Source of the DNA: Strongylocentrotus purpuratus
Taxonomy: Eukaryota; Echinodermata; Echinoidea; Camarodonta; Strongylocentrotidae
DNA: 64,000 nucleotides
Direction: 5' to 3'
NCBI RefSeq assembly: GCF_000002235.5
Contig: NW_022145596.1
Span: 5,266,352-5,330,351 of the forward strand
Shown: in pieces, positions 1 to 11,100 of the stretch
How positions within the stretch are numbered: position 1 is the stretch's first letter
Layout: every line of letters starts with the position of its first letter
Notes under the pieces: model-generated
Told to the model about the DNA's origin: nothing
The model's input: the letters and a program-made list of their open reading frames with translations, nothing else
The model's database searches: none
Translations under genes and position numbers: made by a program

Positions 1-70
1 CAAATTATAGTTATGAGTACCTCTTTGTGAGTAACTCTGGCATAACAAGATACCGATGGCATAACAAGGC

Positions 71-148
71 AACTTTTGCTGGTCCTTTTTTTACCTCATG
101 TATCTTATCTTGTTACATCAGGATATAAACGAAGGACCAGCAAAAGTT
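71..148. repeat. 17 bp perfect inverted repeat
   Basis: Arms 71-87 (AACTTTTGCTGGTCCTT) and 132-148 are exact reverse complements with a 44-base loop. Weaker outer matches (CATAACAA and TTGTTATG) suggest the ends of a small foldback element. Confidence 0.6.
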
Positions 149-639
149 TTCATTTTCATGGGCCCAATATCATTGTTATGTAACTAGTTTTTAGTGTACA
201 CTTCTTTCAGTGAATCGAAGTATAAATCTTTAAGTTTTTTTTTCTTCATTTGTTTATTTTTGAATGTGATAAAAATGTTATGATTTCTTTATGACTGGTT
301 TCTAGAAGGTTTGTGTAATATTTAAGTTACATTTGAAATAAAAAAAAGGTTTGTGTCATATTAAGTTACATTTGAAATGGGTACATGTAAAAGTGATATT
401 ATAGAGTTTGGACTTCATGTATTTGACAATCTTCAAATTCGATGTTTGATGTAGAATTGTAGCTGATCATGATAGTGAATTTTCTTTAAAATCATTTTTT
501 TTTTAATGGTATCAGAAAATAAAGGCCAATATAATTGTTAATACACAGCATTCAACTATACTGATTTGTTCTTTTGTATTATCAGTAATGTACTTAAGTA
601 TTTACGATCAGATAGAGCAAAGCGAGCAAAGCAAGTGGA

Positions 640-1690
640 GCATCAATTGGCGTGGGGTCCAGGGGCAAAGCCCCAGCAAAGTCAAGGGCGGAGCCCCAGG
701 AAGCTCAGGGGTTTTAGGCCTTTAATTACGGTCAGATGAGCATTCAGGGTTTTAGGCATATAATAACGGTCAGATGAGCATACTTTGATACCTTATTTGT
801 GACACTGGCAAGTCACTAATTTGAGTGAGGTCTAGGGGGCGGCATTCCCAGAAGCTCGGGGGTTTTAGGCATTAAATTACGATGAGACTGATGAGCGTCT
901 AGGGACCCCCTCGGGCCCTTTATGGAATCTCAGGGATTTTAGGCATTTAATTACGGTCAGATGAGTAACCAGGGGCCGCCTTAGGGCCATTGGTGGGGTC
1001 CAGGGGGTATAGCCCCCGGGAGCTCGGGGAAAAATAATGCCACTTTAGCAACATTTGTAAATCACTAAATATCAAATTAGAAATAAACCATGTTTGAATT
1101 TTATTAGGGGTGGGGGGGGGGGGGTTACTGCGCTCCCATCAATACGCCGGTGAAAGGAGCTCAAGTGACTACCCCAATAGAGCTATATGATAACTCTTAT
1201 TATATAGGGTAGGTGTGGGGAACTGGAGACCACCAAGTTTGAACAGATCACTGTCTGTCCGTGTTGGCTTCGATATTGCTAAAGAGCCTTTCCAATTCAT
1301 TTCGAAGACTAAAATGCGTTCTTTCTCCGAGACAATTGGCAAAATTGACCAAGGTAAGCAATTTTGATCGTAAAATTTTGCTCTGATATAAAAATACAAT
1401 TTTCACTGAATGTTGTGGTGTATGCAGATATTTAGAGGTGGCTCTTAACAAGTAGTCCAAAGTCCAAAGGGTTGTAAATATTTATTAGGTCAATTTAGTA
1501 AGTAGGCAGGAAGGGACTTCTTAAAAGAGCAGGCGGGATATTCATTTTTGTAGCACTGATCTATTTCTATAACTCTTTATCTTGTAAACATACAGTGTAA
1601 ACTGTGCTTACGTGATACCAATGGAATACAGATTTTCTACAATATTTATTTGTATGATTTGAAGGATATTACGCGAGGCAGCGTAGCGAC
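640..1690 (+). repeat. Dispersed ~1 kb element, copy A
   Basis: Ordered blocks shared with copy B: GGGGTCCAGGG...AAGCCCCAGC and AGCTCAGGGGTTTTAGGC followed by TTAATTACGGTCAGAT; then TTTGAATTTTATT followed by a poly-G run and a CCCCATCA/CCCATCA block; then GGGTTGTAAA; then ATATTCATTTTTGTAGCACT and GTGATACCAATGGAATACAG. In copy A the first block is itself repeated at about 650, 850 and 990. No coding potential was seen; probably a non-autonomous transposable element. Confidence 0.7.
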
Positions 1691-1888
1691 CGAGCGAGAA
1701 GATTTGTGCATTTGTATTGGTCTAAACGCTGCACTTTTGGGCCCTCCAGAGCCTAAAAGTGTGTTGCAGTCTTTAGTTAGTATTTGCTATACATTTTTTG
1801 GTGTGCACTCTTTCAAATTTTCCGGAGGGGGGGGGGGGGGGGGGAGACGATCCCCCTTAAGCAAAATTGAGGGAGGACGTGATAATTA

Positions 1889-2002
1889 ACCAAATATATT
1901 AATTAGTAGGCTGTTTATAGGCGGTTCCCGGCAAAATTTGTATCATCACGTATTAGTCAAAACATATTCTTTCACATGATTTGTAAGAACAGCTTCCATT
2001 TC
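1889..2002 (-). repeat. Dispersed element copy (matches 15081-15181 inverted)
   Basis: Shared with the reverse complement of 15081-15181: AATTAGTAGGC, then GCAAAATTTGTATCATCACG, TATTAGTCAAAACATATTCT and GCTTCCATTTC. Its right end is followed by a (TTTCA)n microsatellite. Confidence 0.65.
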
Positions 2003-2804
2003 ATTTCATTTCATTTCATTTCATTAATGGTGTATGTCTTTGAACTGTATACACAGTTTGGTGACCAACCTGGGGGGGGGGGGGGGGAGGTTGGACATTA
2101 TCTGCATTTTAAGTGAGGAAAGACAAGAAAAGAACAACCAGCACACCACGGTATCAAAAGGCGATTAAACTTTCCAAACTTCATAACTTGTAGGCCCGGA
2201 TTAAAGTTTCAATTGCACGACGCACGTCTATGACGTAAGGAATAATGCATATTCAGATATCCACTAAACTTGGTGCCAATATAATGCTACCCAAGTGGTG
2301 TAAATTTATTTTTTGTAGAAACATATTGTGTAATTTAACGTTGGAAATTTGGAATTGAATTGGGGCGTTGAACGAAGAATACACGTTAAGCTGACCAAAA
2401 GTGCGAAGCAGTTTTTACTCTCCGTAGGATCATAAACGTAAAAAAAAAAGAATCAAAATCAGTCCCAGAAAAGACGGTGAGACAACAACAAGTCCAATTT
2501 AAGACCAATCTAAGACGTATTCATAGTGAAAGACGGTGGCCTCAAGTTATGTAAGTTGTTGTTCTTGTTCTTTATCGCTGTTTCATTTACTTTTTGTTGC
2601 CTTTAACTTGTTTCAAAATACATCTGAATTGTTACTCTACATCCAGGGGCGGCGAATTTTTTTTTTAATGACCGGGGGGGGGGGGGCGAAATGTGACGGA
2701 CCAGTGGCGTAATGAGCAAACACGTTGGGGGGGGGGGGGAAGAAAACAGTCCGCATCACCACAACTCTTATATGTTACATGCATGCATCGCAGAACGTTT
2801 TTCA

Positions 2805-3720
2805 AAGGCGCGTACTTTTGCTTGGGGTCCAGGGTCAAAGCCCCAGCGGGGGTCAAGGGGTGGACCCCCCGGAAGCTCAGGGGTTTTAGGCATTAAATTA
2901 CGGTCAGATAATTACATACGTTTTCAAAAAAGTGAGGGGCCGGGGGGGGGGGGGGGGGGGCTCCAGCCCCCCGATCCGCGGGCCTTGATATGCAGGCTTC
3001 TAAATAAGCATACTGTTTGCCTGACTGTAAATTTAGGAATTTTCCATTAACGCATACAAAAGTATAATTTACCAAAAAGTGAGAAAAACGTTTGAATTTT
3101 ATTTGGGGGGGGGGGGGGAATCTGCCCCCAAGCCCCCATCAGTGCGCCAGTGCGATGGACGAGGGAGCATGGGGAATGAGAGGGGCGAAGGTGAGGCTGA
3201 CTACCCCCTCACGCGTTTTTGAGGTTTTGTTGTATTAAAAAAATTACCTTTCTTAGCAAAACTATAGTACAAAACCTAGAAATATATCTTTTTTCACTCA
3301 TCACTTTTTATTTTGCTGGTAATTAGTGCCGTCCGAAGGGTTGTAAACATCAGTTTAGTAGGAAAATTTTAGTATCACCAGGGAGCTTGGGCATGGATGG
3401 GATTTCTATTTCCCACTCTAGGCCTCTGTCATATACGTGTATATTGATCCTTTGATATCGCTATGGGAGTTGAAATGGCAAATAGGCAGCCTGGCAAATA
3501 TAAACACTATGTTGTAGTTACTCCTTACTGCAAAGAGCAAGCGAAATATTCATTTTTGTAGCACTGATCTGTTTCTATAACTCTTAATCTTGTAAACATA
3601 CAATGTAAACTGTGCTTACGTGATACCAATGGAATACAGATTTTCTACCATATGTACTTTTATTATAGTGTTTTTGAAGGGTATTATGCGAGGGATGCGA
3701 GGGTAAGAGGTCACTTTTTT
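2805..3720 (+). repeat. Dispersed ~1 kb element, copy B
   Basis: It is in direct orientation to copy A with the same block order, including GGGGTCCAGGGTCAAAGCCC at 2824, TTTGAATTTTATT plus poly-G at 3092-3118, and near-identical sequence around 3540-3650 (ATATTCATTTTTGTAGCACT to GAATACAGATTTTCTAC). It differs from copy A mainly by indels and homopolymer length. Confidence 0.7.
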
Positions 3721-4659
3721 TTTTTTTTTGGTCTCAAAATTTGAAAATTTGACATTTTGCTCCGTTGGGGGGTGGGGGGTTAGGTCAGCTTTTGTAGGTC
3801 AACCATGGGAATTTTTTTATTATTATTATTATTATTTTTTTTTTTAATAAAAATTAAAAATTAAAAAAAAAACGAACAAAAGGGGGGGGGGTTTTAGAGA
3901 AATTTAGGGGGGGTTTACATACAAAAAATTACCAAAGGGGGGGGGGTTTAACCCCCCAAACACCCCCCCCCCCCTGTGTACGCGCCTGACTGGTTCCTGT
4001 CTTCACCATCGTCTACTTTACTAATAATTCTGCTATAGAGAAGAAAACCACACAATTATTAAGCCTACGATGCTCATTTTAAAACAAAATAATAATAAAC
4101 TTAGTAAATAAAAAAAAATGACAAACGAACAAGAAAACATTTCCAAACAGGCCTAAATATTCCATGGGCCAATGAACAGTTTGAGCTTTTGAGATAACAT
4201 ATTTCTATTATTTGATGCGATTTTACAATGAAACAGTCACTAAGTCAGTTAAAGAATGATCTGCAACAACAATTGCGAAAGTCATGCGATATTTTTTGTC
4301 ATTTGAATAGCTTTAACTTCTTCTTCTTCTTCCTCCTCATTTATTCTGTTTTACCTGCTTCTTTTTCTTATGTATTGTAAATGGTGCACCCCATCTACGG
4401 TAGGATGAACTCTATTTTTTTTAACGAGTTCGTCAATGCATTTTACGTGTGTGTGAATTGACTGCATGTATTCTATGGACGCTCCTCCTCCGTAGTTCAT
4501 CCACACATATGGAAAAATTCAGGTTAAATTCACCGCTTTCGGGAAATGCCATGTCGACTTCACCGCCTTTCAGGACTACATAGTACCTAGATAAGTGGAA
4601 AAATGTTGTGATTTTGAAAATCCAAGAGAGATAATATCGGGTAATAGGCCGTGGAAAAA

Positions 4660-5134
4660 TCGGATTCATCGGCTACGTACGGCGTCAGCTCAGCCCCCAT
4701 CAATGCATTTGTCGACATTGTGCTGGAGTGATAGTAAACAGCAAGTGCAACTTGTCAGGTGTACGATTGAATTGAGTGTAGTGGAACGAATACAGCGCCA
4801 GTGCAGTGACTAGAAATTTTATTGAGAAGATCAGGAGAGAGTAAATTTAATAGGAGTAGGCAGAGCTGGAAGAGATTTATCTTTTTTCGGAGATCATCAG
4901 ATTTAATTCTTCACAATCTTTCAGAGAGCAACTTCTGTGGCTGGACTCCTGGAGGCACTTTAATTAATTCATCATCAAAATCTCTCTGACCAGCTGACTG
5001 AATCTACTGACCTGTGCTGAAGTAAAATCTTAGCCAACCCGGCCGCTGACTGAAAATTTATTTTCAATGAAACTATAGATTATTGTGAACTAAATTCAAA
5101 CTCAAAATCAAGTTGTATAACTCGAGATACAAAA
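4660..5134 (+). promoter_or_regulatory. Putative PAN3 5' UTR and promoter-proximal region
   Basis: This stretch lies upstream of the proposed PAN3 start codon. It is more mixed in composition than the poly-G-rich repeats to its left. Reading back in frame from the ATG at 5135, the first stop is TGA at 5051-5053 with no intervening in-frame ATG, so the reading frame cannot start further upstream on this transcript. No clear TATA box or initiator was recognised. The transcription start is unknown and this boundary is an inference. Confidence 0.35.
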
Positions 5135-5141
5135 ATGGATT
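5135..5141 (+). CDS. PAN3: PAN3 exon 1, coding part (ATG GAT T)
   Basis: Seven coding bases, ATGGATT, are followed directly by the strong donor GTAAGT. The ATG has A at -3 and G at +4, a good start context. The single leftover T joins the TG at the start of exon 2 to give TTG, so the protein would begin [14 protein letters not shown] short human PAN3 isoform also starts with MD just before a matching segment, which supports an alternative start without the zinc finger. It was chosen by phase, context and similarity; no transcript evidence is available. A different first exon upstream of this window or in another position could also splice to exon 2. Confidence 0.55.
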
Positions 5142-8100
5142 GTAAGTGTGGCTGTAGACGTAGTGTAATCTCAATTTTGTGTCGTGCTTGTTTGAATTTA
5201 CAATTTCAAATTGATAGTGCTAGACAGTGTACAGGTTCATGATGTAAATTGCCTTTGGTCATTGCAAAATTTATATTCAGGTTCTTAAAAGATTCCAAGC
5301 TATGATCTTTCACACTCGGAAGTGTTCATTATTTAATTATGTGAATGTTTGTAAAGATAAAATAAAGTAGAGACTCCATGATATTGAAGCTCGGAAGACA
5401 TATATGATGTGCCATGTGCCATAATATGACTTTATGTATCTTATAATTTTCCTGATCTAGTGAGTGAATTCTCAAGCCCACAAAACAATTTTGACCTTTC
5501 AGCATTCATGACATTACTGTGAACTTGGATATAACAGGTGGCAAAGAGGCTAGGCTTCAGAGTTCAAACCACACCAAAAAAGAAGAAAGAAGAAAAAGAG
5601 AAGTCCTACTTAAATTAGTTATACTCATGGTGATAGTCTGGAGTTAAAAATAGATTTTATTAATTTTTTCACATAAGTTTTTCTTCCTGCCAGATCTGTT
5701 TTTAAACTAAGTAGGGGCCTAACATTTCAGTTTACAGTAGTCATTTGTTTCTAAATTTTGTGATTGCAAGCAAAGCGAGTGAGCAAAAAAACATATATGG
5801 TATTGACATTTTTTATAAGGTCTACATTTTGATGTTGTAATCAACGTACTAGATAAGATAGAAAAATACTGTCCTCCGACGCATTTTACATTTTCGATGT
5901 TATTCTAATATGTTTTCTTATATGATTTATCTCACTGCACCCCTACAAATGTTTTGCAGCACCCCAGTTGAAAAAAATGCTGGCATAGCTTATGACCCCC
6001 CTTCATGCAATCTTATAGCAAACCACTCTAATAGGAATCAGAAAAAAGAGGAGCAGACTAATGAGAGTTTAATGGAATCAGACAAAAATTAAGAAACTTA
6101 TTAATTTTTGAAAGCTGTAATCACCATACACTGTACATACCGGTACATGTATGGGTATTTTAAATTGGCTGATCATCCCTTGCAAGTTGTAACATATCGT
6201 GTTGAATTTGTTTCTATGTATTCCTGTGAAGATGTTGAGTGACCTTTTACTTTTATTACCCCCCCCCCCCCCTTTATAGTGGCAGACCCTCACATGGCAG
6301 ATCACTTCTTCAATGCTCCTTTTGACAGTGACAACTATGGCCCACAAACCAGCAAACTCCAGCACCTTATGCAGGTAACACTTTCACGATCGGAAAAACA
6401 CGTAAACTCAAAAAGATGTTAACTAACATGATACAAACAAGCACTTTATAATGGTAAAAATAACAGATTTGTCCGTGTTAGTCATGGTCTTTGTGCCTAA
6501 GTCCTGTTATTTTGAAAGCAAGAAATGTAAATACAAAGAACTGAAATCTCTTTTGTCTATTTTATGTGTGTAGCTTTTAAAAGCTTATTTATCAGAAGAT
6601 GAGCCTTAAAAGCAATAACTTTGAAACTCCTATGTTCTCATAGAAATTGGAAGCTCCTTGTTACGTACATATTGATGCATATAGGCCCTGTACTTGGTTT
6701 ACAGTCATACAAAACATATATGTATTTGATTTTTTTTTTAGAAGAATGAAATGTGATACATTGGAGAAGAAAAAAGTCAGTGTTTGAAGAGGTAAAGCTG
6801 ATTGATACAGTACATGCAGTTACCTTGAAAATTTTCCTTCTAATGTTGAATCGATCTTGATCACATTTTAGCGATCGCATTCGGTAGGATCAAGCTTATC
6901 AACATACACAGGGTCTCCAGGATCATCAGCACCAGGCGGACAAAAGAGGGATGAATCACCCAGCTTTCAGCCTGGTCAGCCAGGTTTGTGCTTTGAATCT
7001 TTCCTTTTCATCTAGGGAAGAACCTGTGGTCGATTCAATATTTTGATTGTGTCAACGATCATTGGCGAAGTGAAATGACCAATGACATACAGTCAACAAC
7101 TAAATATTCATACCCCTTGTACATAAATATATAATCATATCTTGGTCTCCTTTCACCAGCCTTGCTATCTCCAAAATGTTGTGCATTTAATGTATCAATA
7201 TGTTTGTGTTTGTTTAGGCATATAGCCTAATGACTCTAATGTTAAAGAAATTATAGAATACCAGTCCCAGTTAAGTACTTGATCTTAGTCCAAAATTAAA
7301 TAAAAACTAATATTTAATAATAATGATATCGAATATTTAGGAGCGCTAAAAACAATAAGTACCATAGCGCTTACAAATACAAATATATGAATAGAGGACA
7401 AAAATGTAGAACAGGAAGTATTTCTATTAAACTTGAAAGTACTTGATAGAAAACAGATCCAGATCATTAATTTACATGTATATCTAGGAGGATGTGAGCA
7501 CTTATCAAATTAATGAGGGGGAAAAACATGTTGTTTTTTTATGAGGCCAGGATGTACAGTGTATATGAATAATTGAATTTTCTGTGTCAAATAAACGGAG
7601 CACTATTAACATTAATTACTACAGCATCTATAAAATTTGTAAACAAATTTTATTCTACTAATTTGGTTTATTTTGTTATATCTTTTGCAGGTGTTGCATT
7701 GAGCACGAATGATTTGAGCTCCAATTTCTCCAACATGCATCTCAACATGGCTTTAGAGGTTAGTAAAGTACAGTGAATACCATTTGAGTCGCTTTACATT
7801 TTGACAGTCATGCTTTCTAAGCGAGGGGAAGATTCATAAAAAGACTAGAAACCACAACGATATCGGAGGTGTACGAAAGTGCTTTTCGCGTCACCGGCCG
7901 TGCGTGCATACCATATATGCAAAATGCGCCATCGATCAGATGCGTTTTTACGCTGTGGCTGCTGCAGTCCAGTAAACTCGATTGAGTTACAGTTGCAGCA
8001 ATTCCACCATATTTTCACAGAACCCATACCAATTTATTGAAATGTTTTGCTCAATTTTGACCGCACATCAGCATGTTTTACTAATTGTATGCAAGCTAGC

Positions 8101-11100
8101 AGTCCGATGCGCCATTGAACTGCAAGCTTGTGTCCGTCGGGGCTCGGGCAGGGCATTTATCGTTGCGTTGACAATCAGAATCTGTAGTAACATACGGGGG
8201 CGACTCTTCGTAGAAGGGTTACCCCACCAAGTACGGTTGGGTGAAATCAAGGATTTCCAACCCTGAGTTTGAGAGTACCCGGGTAACACAGAAAAAGCCT
8301 AAAATATAGTACAATTTACTTTAGTACAATATAATATCTGAGACCAGGAACAGCAATTTTTAGAGTCTTTTCTGTTGATTAAGAAGTTATTGAAATTGAT
8401 TGTATTCGCATTATGAAATTAACATTATAGGTTTGAGCTTATTTTACTTGTGTAATTGGTTGTCATTTTCTGTTTTTGTAAAATTGCTCCTGGTTCTGGT
8501 TAAAGCCCGATGAATCAGGGGCAACTTTTAAAAATACATTGCCGCTGGTTCCTGGCCACTTATTTCAAGGCTTGCCGGTATGTGAATTATTACCATTAAA
8601 AAAAAAAATAGACTTTTAGTGAGACCTTTTGGGCAAATTCCCCTCAACTCATGTCTAATTTTTGTTTCTACCTGTGTCTACAGTTCACCTAGATTTCATA
8701 CTGCTTCATTTCTTCCTTACCTACTATCAATAGGGAATGGAGTTTGTACCTGGGGCCCAGAACACGCCCAAGTCGGAATTCCAGCCCAGGAACAGTCGTG
8801 GTGACTTCCAGCCGCCCCCTCAGCAACCACCCCCTTCGGCCATGTCCGTGCCCCCTCCCCCGCTCCCCGTCACACCAACGAAAGACGCCGGGCCTCTCTC
8901 CCTGAACGAGTTCAAGCCCCAGTCCAAGCTGAAGAGCCTAACCCCTGGGGTACCGGAGTTTGTCCCAAGGCCGTTGAGTCAGGGTAGCTCTATGCTACCC
9001 ACACCTGTTACCCAAGGTCAAGTTGCCAGCGCAATCCCCAGGACTAATGCAGGAGGACTCATGAGCAATGATTTTGTGTCGGGTGAGTGCTGTCATTTTT
9101 TTCTTCCATAAATATACTTAAAACTAACCAGGACTTCCAGCAATAGAGTTTTTATTTCTAGAGAAACTGGGTGAAAGTAATTCTGGATTTCTGATCGTCT
9201 AGGAGATGGGTTACTTGGACCATCAAAACATCAATAGCTTTTGACATAACATTCAGGAAAATGCTTGACTCACGTAAGACTGCTGTGAGGAACAGGGCTT
9301 AGGAATTCTTGCTCCTTCCTCATCTTTGATTTCTTTATTACTTTATTTTGTACCATTATTAGACCTCAATGTTACCTTTAAGTAATTAGCAATAGATAAA
9401 GTATAGGTATAGGCCATGTTGGTATAGCTGTTAAAACTTGTATCTGTCTTTTAGGTATTCTCATTAAAAAGAAATTGTTATGTGTATAGGTTATCCTTTG
9501 TCCAGCTTCATATTGGATATTAATTTTCCTCGACCTCCTATAGCTGTTATCTCACTTGTGAGCCCATTCTTAAGTGAATCAATCGCCTGAAAAAAATGTG
9601 TGTATAGCTAGAATGTATAAAATCAACCTTAAATAAGGTTTACCTGGTAGTCTATAGATAAACGGTTCAGGAGTATAAAGATAACAAAAGACTAACATTA
9701 ATCCCGTGCGTACGCGTCTGTAGAGCTCTAGTTTACTCAGCAACAAGTTTTACTGTTCACTGAGAATGTGTTTAAATTGCATTATCTTTTTGTAGAAGTA
9801 ATATCTGAAGCTAATATTTTAATAGAGTATAGCCACATGGAACGCCTTGCACCAAAAGCAAAAGATGTTTGGATGATTTGTACAATTTCACTCATGTACT
9901 GTCTCTTTGTACAGCATTACTAGATTCCATTATACTTTGATCCTCTCTCAACTTTTTCTTTAACCCTAAGGCTCCCTCTCGGCTGGTGCCTCACCTCTTC
10001 ACTCCCCGGGCGGGTCACCCAACACGAGTCGTAAGGAGTTCCGCCGGGCCCAGGCCCCCTCTGCTATTGAGATCGACGGTAAAGGCGCTTCTAAGGGGGG
10101 CGCCAATTACCCAGGGGTGACTCAGGAGAACATTGGGGGTACCACCTACTTCTACACAGACGACCAGGGGCCAGCTGTCCCACAAGCCCCAGCTAATGCC
10201 GGCATTGTAAGTCATCAGATATTAATATATCGGGGTTCAGTGACACAAAGACGTAACTCCATATTTTGCCAAAACAAGTATTTGATATCAAAATGTTCAG
10301 AAAAATGTGGGCTTTCCAGGAAACACAAGATTTAACTCTACCCAACACTCCATTGAAGTCAATGGCTAGTGAAACATAGACTTAACTCCTTAAGGCCCAA
10401 GTGGACCTCCATCTTTAAACCACTTTTTCTCAAAATGGCCAAATGGAGTTATGTCTTTGTGTCACTGACCCCTCGATATAATACTTACCATTTAGAGAAT
10501 ATGAATATGATTTGAGTTTGTAAGGAAGAATTGATGTTAAAAGAAATCAAGACAGTAACAAGAATCTGTTACAAAAATACAAGTGAAAGTGATGTTATTG
10601 GGAAATTGAGGTTTCTATGGAGAGTTTGACACTAGATGGTCATTTAAGGATACCATCTTATATATATTAAACTCTTTAAATGTGAAAATTGGTATTTAAA
10701 GTATGGTCATTGATGATTGTCACATTCTGAAATCCAAAAGATAAAGACACACAAATTTGGCTTTTTCCTGATCATGAGTGTTATGACTGATGGATTCTAA
10801 GTTCCAGATGGGTGTCAAGTTTTTCTTGGTGTGAGATTTGTAAAGTCATTGATTTTAAAAGTCCAGTGTATGCAAATTAGTAGGCATCACACATGGAAAC
10901 TGCAAATAGACCATCTTTAAAGGCAGGCTTTACTACTTCAGCTAGAAGGGATTAAACCACCCAGCGAGCCAGCGAGGTCACTGTGACAGGTTGCTATCTC
11001 ATTAACTCAGCTCTCATTTAATGTAATAAAAAGAGGATCATGGGGGACCAACAGGCACCGATTGGGGAAGTTTTCTATATAGAGGGAGCAAGTAGCTACA

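Larger units (their letters stand above)
1..4600. repeat. Repeat-rich region left of PAN3
   Basis: No gene was recognised. The stretch holds two copies of a roughly 1 kb element, at least eight poly-G runs of ten or more, a (TTTCA)n run at 1994-2026, a hairpin at 71-148, and a copy of a second dispersed element at 1889-2002. Open frames here are short and composed of Gly/Pro runs from the homopolymers. Confidence 0.7.

Noticed and set aside
1650..3075. Gly- or Pro-rich small frames near poly-G runs
   Set aside because: The residues come from homopolymer runs within repeats; frames differ between repeat copies, so they are not conserved coding sequence.
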